The notes: generated by a model from the letters alone, not told the origin. 64,000 nt of DNA from Batillaria attramentaria (GCA_018292915.2 JACVVK020000144.1:332501-396500); one strand, 5' to 3'. Shown: positions 11,592-26,363, counted from the first letter of the stretch. Made by a program: numbers and translations.

Positions 11592-14589
11592 GTGTGTGTG
11601 TGCGTGTGTGTGTGCGTGTGTGTGTGCGTGTGTGTGTGTTGCGCTCCGAGTTGCTTTGCTGCGAGAATAAGCGCTAGATAAGTACTAATTATTATAACAA
11701 TTATTATTATCACCGCCGTGTACAGTGCTGTTTGGTTTGAAATTCACCAGACTATACCGGGTAGGTCTGACAAACCACTTGCCTCAACAGCGGGTGTCGG
11801 CCTGCGTAAACGCCGCCTCCTCCGCACAAGGTCCTGGGCTCTGATGCAGACACTCCGCGAGTAGTTCCTGCAGAGTTCATCCTTGACTATGCGCAGCGCC
11901 AAGCGGTTCGTCTCGTGCAGGACGATATCACACATGCCATCCATGCGCAACCAGCCTTGTTCCACCTGGTGAAGCCTCGCTCCCATGGCGCTGGCCAAAC
12001 AGTCCAGGCAGAATACCTGTTTGGGTGTGTAATAATAAATAATAATAATGAGTATTGTATAGGCGCTTTACCCTGAATCGGCTCAAAGCGCCGCGAACTG
12101 AACCCAACACGCACGCTCACGTGAATCACACGCATTTTCTCACACACTGGACATAAACACATTACAATCACGTGGTGCGAAGGGCCAGCTCAGCTATTTA
12201 AATTTCGAAATTTAGAATTGCATTTATTTTTCAAATTTGGTGGGCTGAACATTTCCAAAGCAGAGGGGGGGGGGGGAAGCCGGAGTACCCGGAGAGAACC
12301 CCCGACGATCGGCCCGAATGAACGGTGCCACGTACGAGAAGGAAAAATTCTTTGTCCCGATTAGGACTCGAACCCCTGACCTCTCGCATTGGTGACAAGT
12401 CTCTTAACCACTAGACCACCGACCCCCCCATAATAATAATAATAATAATAATAATACCAACTTTATCATACAGTCTTCACAAAAAGTTAAGGACCAGTCA
12501 ACATAATGGGTGACAGTTTTCAAAAATCAGAAAAAAATAAACGAATAAGATTTTTCCGTAAAATTCGGTAGCAAGGTGAAGGGGAAATTAGTGAACGTGG
12601 CGATTACTGTGTGGATGGCACGTGCGCGTCACACAGCATGCTTGGCGCGTTTGAAAATCTGCAATTTCGGCGAAACTAGACCGAGTTTCAGTGTTCAGTG
12701 AGCGATACCTGGGGCTTTCTGCACGGCAAAAATGAGATGCAGGTCAAAGAATGCATCCCTGGGTATGAACTGTGCTCATTTGTTTGCCTACATAATCCGC
12801 CGTTTCAGCGATGTTCAGCACTACACCAGCATGCCACCACGACAAAAGTTGAATGATATTTGCAAGTGGTCCTTAACTTTTTGTGAAGGCTGTAATAATG
12901 GCGAATTTTATGGTGTCTATCCTTTGGAATCTCTAAACGCCTCACAAACAGGGGAAACCGGCGGGGGGGGGGGGGGGGGACTGTGCAATCAAGAGACCAT
13001 CTTGCAGTTAGGAAGGGGGAAGTAGAGCCCACCCGCCCACTTCGCACCCCAAAAGACTATCTTGCGACAAAAGGGGTGGGGGTACCATAATACTAACAGA
13101 TAAATAAATGGAGCTTACATGATTAGTTCGAGTGGCTTACGGTGAAAGACTAGCCCCGAGATGGTTCGAGCCGGAGGCTTGCTAGCTACACAAACAATCG
13201 AACCATCTCGGGGTTAGTCTTTCGCCGTAAACCACTCGAACTAATCATGTAAGCTGTTAATACCACGAGAATTTTCTTTTCTCTTGGAAAATCCAATTTA
13301 GTGATCCAAGTGCTCATTTTTGACAGACCTTTTTACACAGACCATTCCTATCGACACCGCGAAAAGAAGTAGTTCCATTCAAAACCACTGTGTGCTGTCT
13401 TGTTTTACGAGTTTGACGAACATTAAATGTGAAGATGAGACTGTTGAAACAAATTGCCAACACAGTGAATTCAACCATGAAAGAATAATTTCAAAGTTTA
13501 TTATCTGCGTGGCCATATTCTTGCGCGAAATCCGTGTATCGGCTGCAAGCCGGTCAATCTCCGTTGTGAAGGGGGCAAAAAGTGTGCGCGTGGGCAGATT
13601 CAAACACATTCGACAGCGATGTGTCGATCATGAAAGCGCCAAGGTTCACTTGGGCCTTGGTTCACATTGTGAAGGCCATATCTTCGAATTTTCATCACGG
13701 TAGGCAGAAAACAGTAGTTTGTCTGCTCATGTGTTCCCTTTTCGTCTGCTCGTGTGTCGTGCATGTGCTCGTCTCTTTCCCGGGGTTTTGTGGCGATGTT
13801 GGTGGCTAACGGTCTTGTTTCCGCGTAGTGGTTGGCTGCTTGTTTAGCTGTTCTCTGCATTGTCTTTCCGAATGCAGTCAACATCACCTCTTTTTTTTTT
13901 TTTTTCTTTTTTTTTTTTTTTCCTAGCCATTTCAGCGGTTTTAGCAGGTCAGAAATCTCCATTTCAAGGCCACTGACCGATGACGTAACTGGAGTGTGTT
14001 TTTCTGAACTCGTAAACCACTGAGTGGGTTATGGGTGGGTGGGTGGGTGTTTGGGAGTTTAACGTCCTTTTCCACCACATAAGGGTGATATCAAAGACGG
14101 GGCAACGAGAAAAAAAAAGGCCAGCACAAATATTTGGCCCCAGCCGGCGGGGTTCGAACTCACGGCCCGAGCACTGAGAGGCCAACGCTCTACCATTCGG
14201 CCACCCCGGCTCCCCAGAGTGGGTTATGGAAAGTCGTAACTCACACTTTCGCTCTCTGTTTCCTTACTAATTTCAGACGTAAAACACTCGAAGCTAACTC
14301 ACTGAAAATCTGCACTGGCGAGTGGTGTAAACAGTTGCAAACACTATCAAACACAAATCACCCTTCAACCCACAGACACAGCTAAACTGTTAAATACGTG
14401 AGCAGAATTAAAACATACAGCAAGGACTGGCGCAGTGTTCTGCTAGTCTATCAAAACAATGCTGAAACAAGGTGGTTTTCAGATTTGAGATTTCAGATCG
14501 AACTATGGACTGCAACTGAGTTCCAGATCACAGGGCCAAGATGTGCAATGATATGATCACAGGGCCATCCTGGTCTGAACTGAGCGGAA

Positions 14590-14645
<56 letters not shown>

Positions 14646-17600
14646 ACACACACACTGACACACACACACACGCACACACGCACACACACGCACACACGCA
14701 CACACACACACACACACAAAAACACACACACAAAAACACACAAACACACTCACCTTGAAGCCCATCTTACAGCGCAGGTCCCTGTCCATACTTTCCACCT
14801 GATCATTACGCAGACGTCCCCACAGCGTCCGCACGGCTTCCGCTTCTGGCAACTCTTTTGCGCATGCGCGCCTGCGCTCGGTGACCTGGATCTTCTTGCG
14901 CATCTCTCCGCTCATGTCGAAGTTGGCGATGACGTGGATCATAAGTTCGCGGGCCTCCCTCTCTTGTTTCTTGCGTTCGGAACGCCGCGTCCTTGGGAGG
15001 GGAGGAAAATTTCAGAGGTGTTACTCGTGGTCAACTCATTGCCGGCCTTGACCGCGCGCCGTGGAATATCCCAGGCACAGTGTGTTTTAGTCATGGTGTC
15101 CCTCTCCTGTAATCGAGGATGTGACTTCTCCGATCACTCATGGGTTACCCGAACTATGTGTATGTGTGCACAACCTTTGCCAGTCGGGCGATTTTAGCAA
15201 TTTAGCGAATTTTTTGAAAGAGGTCTTCTTTGAATGTTTGCTAATCATGTTTGGTATGGTTTGAAAGATAATCATAAGCATTTTTATGGGAGAAAAATTG
15301 ATTGGAAAAATTGGGCATAGCGGCCACAGTGAGAGCGGACATAACATGGGTTGTGGGTGCTTGGTAACAGCGTCCTCACGCGTCAGCGCCCGGGATCTAC
15401 GTGTGTGGCTAACAACGGCTTGCAAGGTTAGTCGAGCGATTTTTCCATGCCGGGGCGACGTACGTCGACAGACATCGGCCGATTGTCGGGCAACTAAAAT
15501 CTGCCATGGAAACGCGCGCTCGCCGACTCGTCCCTTTCCACAAGTACAGCCGGTCGTGAATCAAATCGATTATTTCGATGACTTTAGCCGCCGAAAGTTG
15601 AGGCTGAACACTGCTAGCCGCCATCTTCAAAGTTTCCGGATCAAGGCCGCATTGTGGCCAGTCAGATCGCTTGGATTTCCGCCGACAAGGTCACCGACTC
15701 GCCCAGAGTAGAGCGCCGCTCTACTCTCACCGACGCGTCGGCCGATGTCTGCCAACTCCTTTTCCATGGACAATTTTCAGCTGGGACGCGAAGCTGGCCG
15801 ATTGTCGGGCGACGTACGTCGGTCATGGAAAAGGGGCTTTAGTTATTTAGGGCTTTACGCCGTGCAAGCAACAAAAACTATTTCGCGGGGCATGCAAGGG
15901 CTCTGCACAGACGCTGGGTGCATGGTCGTGAAAGAGTTAACACCGTAACAGCAAATGTCACAACGATACAACAACCGTGTAACAGCAATGTAACGGCCAG
16001 CCTCTTAAACTGGCGAATATTTTACTCCGCCATAGCGGGTGGGGAAAAATACTGGCGAGATGTTAACGAAGAATTTTTTTTTTTTAGTGTCATAGCAGCA
16101 AAATGAAGCGAAGAATGAGTGAGCTCCCTTGGCTACTTCCGCGTCTGAAATAGGCGAATCATTGTTCGAAGCTGGGGACACCACTTAGACATGGCGACCG
16201 GGCTGCAGATCTGACGCAACCAGTCACACCGACCGCAGGTCACAGATAACCGTTTATTTCTAGTCTTTGGCCCCTACAAATGTCAGGCAGCGCATGTCCA
16301 TGAAAACAGATTTTCCAACCAAAACAGACAATGCACAAGCTGCATGCCAAAACTCAAGCTCCGAAACCTCAATTTTCATCGTCTGATGTGGCGTCCTTCC
16401 CAACCCCATACACAAAACTGTGCACTCCGTTATTCATGCCCTGGCACACGCCCAAGGATACGGTCAAAAATAGGTCACCCCTTTAAATCAGAGTTGCCAT
16501 TTTTCAACAGACCAAACATCCCTCTTTTCACCCAAAACAAAAATCTGGCGTCAAATGGACTTTTAGCAACTCTACTAAAATCCAGGAAAAGGGGCGAAAT
16601 TTCATGTTAATAATGCAAGTACTCTTACTCCCTAAACTGCCTCATTTGAGCTGTGCTCTGTGACCCGCAGAAGAAGTAGTAGAAGAAGTAGAAAAAGAAA
16701 AGAAGTAGAAGAAGAAGTAAAAGAAGTAGAAGAAGAAGAAGTAGTAGAAGAAGAAGAAGTAGTAGAAGAAGAAGGAGCAGAAGTGGAAGAAGAAGCAGAA
16801 GTGGAAGAAGAAGCAGAAGGAGGGTGGGTGGGTGTTCGGGGGTTCAACGCCCTTTTCCAGCACATAGGGTGATATCAAAGACGGGGCAACGATGAAAAAG
16901 CCAGCACAAATATTTGGCCCCAACAGGGATCGAACTCACAATCCGAGCATTAGAAGAGTGAGTGAGTGAGTTTTTAGGGCTTAAAGCCGCGCAAGCCACA
17001 AAGACTAATTCGCGGCTGCCGAGCATTAGAAGTAGAAGCAGAAGAAGAGGAAGTAGAAGAAGAAGAAGAAGGATTAGACGTAGAAGAAGAAGAAGCAGTA
17101 GAAGAAGAAGGAGTAGAAGGAGAAGTAGTAGAAGAAGTTGAAGGAGAAGTAGTGGAAGAAGAAGGAGGATTAGAAGTGGAAGAAGAAGAAGAAGGAGTAG
17201 AAGTAGAAGAAGAAGTAGAAGAAGGATTAGACGTAGAAGAAGAAGTAGAAGAAGGATTAGACGTAGAAGAAGAAGAAGTAGAAGGAGTAGAAGGAAAAGA
17301 GAAGAAGGAGTAAAAGAGAAAGACGAAGAAGTAGAAGTAGTAGAAGCAGAAGTAGAAGAGAGAATGGAGAGACGTGTCCGTAAATTACCTGGCTATGGTA
17401 TCAGAAGCCCACTCCAGGTGAATGTCAACAGGCTTCTCCGCGAGTCGCTCTTCTGGGGCCTGGACGTTCAGGATTTCTGGAATCGTGTGCTGCACCCGGC
17501 ATCCCTCCGGCACCAGCAGGCGTAGGTACCGCGCAATGATGTCAGCGGCCAGCTGCCGCAGCGACATAGATGGAGACTCCGCCTTCATCTGGATGATCAA

Positions 17601-19544
17601 GTCCTTGGTCTTGTCCAGGAGATTGAAGCCGATGCCACGTGCTCGACCGACGAAAGCTGTGGGTAAGGAGAAGACGGTTAGGGTCTTCAACTGGCTACTT
17701 TCATCTTGGCTATGCCAACTTCTGTTTTGGGGTAACTGGCTGGGTGGGTGGGTGTTAGGGAGTTTAACGTCATCTTCCCCTCCGTTAGGGTGATGGGAGC
17801 CGGGGTGGCCGAATGGTAGAGCGTTGGACTTTCAATGCTCAAGGTCGTGAGTTTAAGTCCCGGCTGGGGCCAAATCTTTTTCTCGTTGCCCCGTCTTTGA
17901 TATCACCCTTACGTGGTGGAAAATGACGTTAAATCCCCCAAACATCCACTCACCCACCCGAGAAGTGAGATTTCAACGCTCTACCAATCGGCTACGCCTG
18001 TTCCCGTTATGTTTTGGAACAGCGTCGCTCGCGAGTGCGCCCGTACGCTCGAAACACTCTATCTTGATGATTAGTACAGCTCTTAATGCGACACATAATA
18101 TTGTTTACACTTTGCGCTAACAGTCGAACATCCAAATTGTATGACTTGTCACACGCTACGTCAAGTCGCCGCGACATCGAGTACGCTTCTGTTGGCTCGG
18201 TGCCAGCATTACAGGCGCTGTCAGTGTGCAGGTGTCTAAGAGGTGTAATGATAGACGCCACAGAAAAACAGGTCAGAACGACAAGTGAGCATAAAAATGG
18301 TCTCGTTAACCCCTTTTAATGCCCCCTCCCCATACCACCTCTCCCCCCCCCCTCCAGTATTTGCCAAGAAGATTTTTTTATTGCCGGCTCTGAGCCCAAG
18401 GGGTCTTAACAGCCATGATACAATCAAAGTCATATCACCACGGGCGGTTATGTCAATATGTACATATATTATAATAAAAATCGCCCTCACTACTCATTAC
18501 TCGCACGCATACACAAACAATGAGAACAAAAACAATACTGGTATGGTATTGCAAGGTGTGATAACTTATGACCGAGCCGTAGTCCACCTGACGCCGCTAA
18601 TTCACTTAGTCTCCTTACGGAACTGAACCCAACACGCACGCTCACGTGAATCACGCGCATTCTCTCACACACTGGACATAAACACATTACAATCACGTGG
18701 TGCGAAGGGTCAGCTCAGCTATTTAAATTTCGGAATTTAGAATTGCATTTATTTATTTTTTTCAAATTTGGTGGGCTGAACATTTCCAAAGCAGAGGGAG
18801 GAAGCCGGAGTACCCGGAGAGAACCCCCGACGATCGGCCCGAATGAACGGTGCCACGTACAAGGAGGAAAAATTCTTTGCACCGAGTGGGACTCGAACCC
18901 GTGACCTCTCGCACTGGTGACAAGTCTCTTACCACTAGACCACCGACCGCCCCAATTGTTAATCCTTACTGCGCCAGTCTCGCATTGCGTCGTACACGGG
19001 GAGCCGGGGTGGTCGAATGGTAGAGCGTTGGACTTCTAATGCTCGGGGCGCGAGTTCGACCCCGGCTGGGGGCCAAATATTTGTGCTGGCTTTTTCATCG
19101 TTGCCCCGTGTTTGCTATCACCCTATGTGGTGGAAAAGGACGTTAAACCCCCAAACACCCACCCACCCTTCGCCGTACACGGAGATGAGCGCCGACCGCG
19201 CATTTCGGCGAGCGTGGCGCATAGTGTTAAGCCCTTTTGAGACAATGGTCTTTTTTTTTTCTTTTTCTTTTTTTCAAAATTCACATGGCTAGTTGGAAAA
19301 ACAAAAAAAAATATAGACCTCTAATACTACGTCCATTTAAAAAAATAGTAGTAAATTGGTGCTTTTGTTCAGACGTTACAAGAGATTAAATACTAGAGGA
19401 AAAAAAAAAAAAAAAAACACGTGGCGCTGAGCAATGCTGTATTCCAGAGTAGTTGGCGGGGAAGGGGTTAAAAGGTACACACTTGTTGCAGATATCAGAC
19501 ACGTCTTCCATTTCATTATTTTAGTGATTTGGGAGTTTTATTCC

Positions 19545-19579
<35 letters not shown>

Positions 19580-20263
19580 CGCTCCCTTGCACCTCCTCGC
19601 ACTATTTGGACGGACTGAATGGCATATGAATTCGGTCACTGGCCGACTGACGGAGACAGACTTAACTGACAGAGCGAATGACTGACCTGTGCACAGCTGA
19701 CAAACGAGAAGCAGAGCGACAAGGTGGAGCCGAGGGTCGGAACTCTTCAGGAACCGTTCCACCAGGAGGATGATGGAACCGCTCGCGCGTTGCTCCAGCC
19801 ATTCTGGTATTCTCTCTGCTCAGCCAAGCGTGAACAGAACACAACAATGTGGACATCATTACGCTCTACAGCTGAGTTTTTGTAAGTGGTTTAGACTATG
19901 GGAACTAATTTTAATAGTGGGTGAAAGTGTGCAGGGCCGGATGGGGGGGGGGGGGGGGCTCCCTACCCCCAGAAAAGTTTAAAACGCGTATGTAATCAAA
20001 TTTAAGCATAAGTTTTCCGTATCCTGCAGTGAAGCACTCGGACTCTCGGAGACGAAACACCCCCATGAGTATCGAAGCACACCCCCCCCCCTCCACCTAC
20101 ACCCCCCAACATCAACGAGAAAGAAACGAGAGTCGCCCCCTCCCCCTAAAATCGAGCGTTTGCCCTCTCGATTTTATTTTTTTTTAGCCTGTCTTCTCTC
20201 GGTCGGTGAACAAGACAACGCCCCTCCCTAAAAAAAAAAAAAAAAAAAATCCGGCGGGGGTGT

Positions 20264-20318
<55 letters not shown>

Positions 20319-21409
20319 ATGTGCGGGTGCGCGTACGTGCCAGTGCCGCGTGCGCGCGCGTGTGTAGGTACGTACGTAGGTATAAGTGTATGTATATATG
20401 TGTGTGTGTATGGTGAGCTTGTCGTACTTGATTATTTGTCCTACTTCCTGTACCCACACCGGGGTTTTTGAAATACATATTCTAACTTTGACTTGACACT
20501 CATACCGGTCTGCCTGCGCCTGGCCTTCAGCATGCGGTAGAGCACGGCTCCAGCCCTCCACTCCAACTGCCGGTCACGTGTCGTCAGCCCGATGTACACG
20601 ATGCGATCACACACTCGCTCCGTGAAGGCATCTTCCACGTAAGTAGCTGAAATTGGAACAGGTATCGGGAGTAAATTTAGAGTGTGACCATGCACACAGA
20701 CGTACATGCAGCTACATAAACGAGCGTCATAGAAATAGCCATGCAACATTTTTTTTTTTAATACACTTTTTATCTTCTGATTAACTCGAAAACCGTCAAA
20801 GCATACAGCACCCTATAAAGGCTACCCTGTCTAAATTTCCCTTACAATGGCGACTCCAAACCCCTCCTGTCAAATAAAAAGGGGCGAGCCCCAAGAATTC
20901 AGCCAATCGCAAGCCGTGGCATAATGAACACAACCCAAAGCATGAGTGACCCGGCAAACTTTGAGGGAAGCGCATGTAGTTTGATATGACTGAAACGTGG
21001 AAAGAAAGCGGTAGGTCCATTGACGTCATTTGAGGAAAAGACCATTACGTCAATCTCTTCCATCTTGAAACCACGCTTTTTTCCGTAAAGTGACGTCATG
21101 GAAATGACATGTTTTGCAGCGTAAAGGGGCGGGGCTTTGTGCTTGCGGAGCGGAGTCGTCTCAATGGGAACAACAGTACCGAATTTTTTTCCGGATCACG
21201 GGCTGCTCATTGGTATGTTTCTCTCCGAGTTCACCGGCCTTCCTCCCCCCCCCCCCCCCCCCACCGAGCAAAAATATGAAAATGGGTCGGTGGCGCTGCA
21301 CCTCGGCGACGAACTTCCTCCACTAGGAAGTTCCCGGGAAAAATGAAGCAGTAATCTATATATATATATATATATAGTCTGCTGGGTCATACCAACTTCA
21401 TTTTCACCG

Positions 21410-21462
<53 letters not shown>

Positions 21463-21638
21463 CTATAGATATATATCTCTCTAGAAAAAGGTATGCTAGC
21501 ACTGATGTGCATGGTGTGAATATTTGTGTGTGCGTGTGTGTGTGTGTGCGCGCGTGTGTATGTATGTGTGTATGTATGTGTGTGTATGTGTGTGTATGTA
21601 TGTGTGTGTATGTATGTGTGTGTATGTATGTGTGTGTA

Positions 21639-21720
<82 letters not shown>

Positions 21721-23494
21721 TGTATGTGTGTGTGCGCGTGTGTATGTGTGTGTATGTATGTGTGTGTATGTATGTGTGTATGTATGTGTGTGTATGTGTG
21801 GGTGTGTGTACATATATGTAGGATTACATGTACTTCATGTTTTTGCCTGTATACCCGTCCGACTGCATTAATATGTCTGTAACTGTCTATCGTGTAAAAA
21901 TTTGCATAAAAACGCCAAAATAGAGCAATAAAAGAAGAAGAAAAGTCTACAGTCTGTAGACCAGTCCGGTACTCACGCTCCCTGGCAATGACGGCGTTCA
22001 GAAAGCGGAAGGCCTGGGTCAGGATGGAGGTGTGGGTGGCGTTACGGGCGGCCATGATGGTCTGAAAGGCCGCTTCAAGAGCTCCCTGGCATGCAGCCTC
22101 CTGCACACAATATTACAACAGTTGGGCTGCTACCACTGACTACCGATCCTACTACTATCACTACTACTTCTACTACAAACAAGCCCAACTCTTGTACGGC
22201 AGCAGTGGTAGTGGTAGCAACAGTAAAAGCAGTAGTAGTAGTGGCTGTAGCAACAGTAGCAGTGCCAGTAGTAGTAGTAGTAGTAGTGGAAGTAGAAGTG
22301 GTGAAGTAGTGGTAGTAGTAGCAGTGGGTGGGTGGGTGGGGGAGGGTGTTTGGGGGGTTACCGTCCTTTTCCACCACATACGGGTGATATCAAAGACTGG
22401 GCAACGATGAAAAGGCCAGCACCAATATCTGACCCCAGCCGGAATACGAACTTACGACCCGAGCATCAGAAGGCCAACGCTCTACCATTCGGCCACCCCG
22501 GCTCCCCGTGGTACAGTCGGGTCTACCTATAACGGCCACCGGATATACCGGACACCGGTTATACCGATAGGGCAAAGGCATTCCCCTGCCGAGGGCCTTC
22601 TTTAACATGACTAGAAACTCATCGGTTGTAGCGGCCACCGGTTATACCGGACATCGCTTATACCGGCACCCCTTTCTCGTCCCCAGGGCCCCTTTTCTCC
22701 GGATAAAACGGCCGGCGCACATATTGCATCGATTATACCGGACACCACTGTCTCCTTTCTTGTCCCAGAGCCTAATATACCGGACACCGGTTTGAAAGCG
22801 ATTACGAATCAATATTTCCAATACTATTCAGTACAGGAGAACATTTTTTTTTAAACATAGTTTGTTCTGAATCTTGTAACTCATCATGTACCGATTTTAT
22901 ATGTAAGATTTCAAGGCAGACAGATCAAGTACTGCAAAGGAAAAGATTCTTGTTCTTTTTTCTCTCAAATTTACGTGCAGAAATTGCTCAAGTTTAACAT
23001 GATCTCTCTTGGCATAGGGTCAGAATTTTAGTTTCAGCAGTGAGTCTACACGAGACTCCCTGGTTTCAGAAACTGTAAACAAAGATTTTATCACAAGAAT
23101 TGTTTTGTTACAGAACGCAAGGAATGGTTTTAGAATTTAGATAACTTTTTTTAAAACAATTATTTCATGCCGTTAGTTGCATTTCAGTCTGCATTTTAAT
23201 TCGTGTTATCCATTTATTTCGCATTTTTGTCTGTAAGCCTTTCAGCGTTCAATGTTTCCTTTAGGGAATTAAAGGTTTTCGCTATAGATGTTTGCAAAAT
23301 AGTGTGAACGTGACTATTTTTGTGTAATTCCAACCAGTATGGACGCATTACCAGCTATTCACGACTTTTTTTGGAATGTGTACACAGTACAGTAAGGCTA
23401 GCTGTCCACAGGCTGTGTGGGGCAGCTGGCAGGGCCAGCAATGAAAAAATAAAATTGATATAATTGATAAATCGTAAGTGTTGCCGTGATCGTT

Positions 23495-23525
<31 letters not shown>

Positions 23526-23720
23526 CTGTGTGTGTGTGTGTGAATAAAAAATTAACAATGAGTTTTATTTTCTTTTCAATTCATCTGAATGTCTGATCAA
23601 TGTCAGTTAAATCGTGATTTTGAACGTAAAACGAATTAGGTTGTAAACACTAAACGATACACACGCACGCACGTTCGCGCGCACGTTCATACGCACGCAC
23701 GCACGCTCGCGCAGAGAGAG

Positions 23721-23751
<31 letters not shown>

Positions 23752-24723
23752 TGTGTGTGTGTGTGTGTGTCCGTTATTTGCGGAAACATCGGATATACCG
23801 GAAAATGGCCGTAATATACGGAGACATCGGATATACCGTCCACCAGGACAAAAGTGGCCGCTATATCCGATTTGTTGTTTATACCGGACATCGGATATAG
23901 CGGCCACCAAAGTTCATGTCCCTAGGGTGGCCGCTATAACCGGATTTTACTGTAGTAGCAGTAGTAGTAGTACTACTACTACTACTGTTTCTACTGCTGC
24001 TGCTACTACTACTAGTAGTAGTAGTAGCAGCAGCAGTAGAAACAGTAGTAGTAGTAGTAGCAGCAGCAGCAGCAGTAGTAGCAGTAGTAGTAGAAGTAGC
24101 AGTAGTGGAAGTAGTAGTAGTAGCAGCAGTAGAAGCAGTAGTAGTCGCAGCTGCAGCATTAGTCATAGCAGTAGTAGTAGTAATAATAGCAACAGCAACA
24201 GAAGTAGTAGTAGCAGTATCAAGTAGTAGTTAGCGGAAGAAATATGCGTCTTTAATCACGTGATCCCGTGCTTACATCGGCAGGCCTGAATCGTTCCAGT
24301 AGCATGTTGGCAAACACGCAGAACAACACCCGCTTGTTGCCATGGTCACGGGTCGCCAGCGATCCTATCGTCCTCCACAATTCATCCCGCTCCTGCGACC
24401 AATCAGAAACGGACACGTGTGACACCAAACAAAACGTGTGAATGAATATTTTGTGATGTCTCAGTATTATGACGATGTTGAAAAACAAGATGGTTTTGGA
24501 AGTGGCAAGGCTCACTCATGCGATGTCCAACAAAGGATGCTAAATAAGTGGTTCATACAAAAGCGCCATCATTCACCAAACGTGAAAATGCGGCCCTGTC
24601 ACGCAGTCTCACAACCACGTGGACCTCCACAGCATCATCATACCATCATCCTCACACTCATCACGCATAGCAAAAATTTGCCTTAGCTTCCGATCCCTCC
24701 GTGGATTCCATCCATGACTCGGT

Positions 24724-24777
<54 letters not shown>

Positions 24778-24874
24778 CACACACACAGAAACACACACAG
24801 AACACACACACACACACAGAACACACACACAGAACACACACACAGAACACACACACACACACACACACACACAG

Positions 24875-24921
<47 letters not shown>

Positions 24922-24979
24922 CACACACACAGAACACACACACAGAACACACACACACACACACAGAACACACACACAG

Positions 24980-25051
<72 letters not shown>

Positions 25052-26302
25052 CACACACAGAGGGGTTTTATTCCTTTTTCTCTGTTTGGGGTATGGTGGA
25101 ATATCCAAATACAATGGACATGATAAATAATAAATATAAGTATAAATAATATACAAAACACAGCTAAAGAAATAACAAAGCAAAAAGCATCAATTTAAAA
25201 ACAAAAACAAAAAAACAAAAAACATATACACAACACACCATCATACAATCATGTACATCATCCTCACCATCATCATCACGCATAGTAAAATTTGCCTTAG
25301 CTTCCGATCTCTCCGTGGATTCAACCGATGACCTGGGCGCGTTTCTCACGCAATTGCGCTCGCGGGCGCTTGCGGAGGTCGCTCTGCCTCGTTGGGAAAC
25401 GGCCAATTAGAACAAGGCGCTTTCAAAATGGCGGCGGAATCACGAACACGGTTGTTGGCAAGGTTGAAAAGGAAGAAGAAAACTCTAGTGCTCGCAGCTA
25501 TCAGTCATCTTTTGAGCGCAGAAGACGACGTTTTTGAGGAGGAGCAATAATTACTGGCTTGGAGCATGATATACCGCTAGTATGCATGTTGACTGTTCTG
25601 CTCGATGCAAAACGAAGACGTAAGACACCCTTACGTACTCACTTTGACCACTCCTTCCCCACAAACACGCACAACATATCCCTGAATGACTGGCGACCAC
25701 GGCCCGGTGCAATTAGCTCAAATTGTTTTCGTATACTATTCTGCACAATTACAAGTTGGGACAGAAGGTCTCCATCCACCCGATAATTCATTTAAGCCAT
25801 TTCTTAGTTTCACTTCAACGAGGCCTTCGGTGGGCGCCGCCATCTTTGTTTACATAGAAACTGACCACGTGACCTTTTGTTCGTGGCGAACTTGCTCCAG
25901 ACTGCGCGCGCGAGCGCCTTTTTCGCACGCCGCGGGCAAGTTGCGTGCAAACGGTTTCATAGCAAAGCGCCCCGGAACGTTTCGGAACGCTCGCCTTAAA
26001 CGCGGCCCTGGCGACCTCACACACGCCGAGGAGAAGTCTACCATACCATTACCATTACCCATACCATACCATTTTCCAGCGGAAGTGATACAAACAATGA
26101 TTAATTTTCAATCAGCCGTTGCTACAACCAGATAAAAAGACTACACAAGCAAAGACGATAAACATGCAAGAAAAGACCCCCCCCCCCACCAAGACAAAGC
26201 TAAAGTGACATGATAGAAAAGGTAATTCTCTCTGTGTGTTTGCGCGGCTTTAAGCCCTCTCTCTCTCTCTCTCTCTCACACACACCGTCACACACACACA
26301 CG

Positions 26303-26363
<61 letters not shown>

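Noticed and set aside
21524..21882. Cys/Val-rich or His/Thr-rich 'proteins' over GT/CA tracts
   Set aside because: Dinucleotide repeats leave all frames open; no coding evidence.
22188..22310. Tandem triplet repeat as a polyserine or polyvaline coding exon
   Set aside because: It lies in an intron of the minus-strand gene next to SINE-A and has no splice sites preserving phase.
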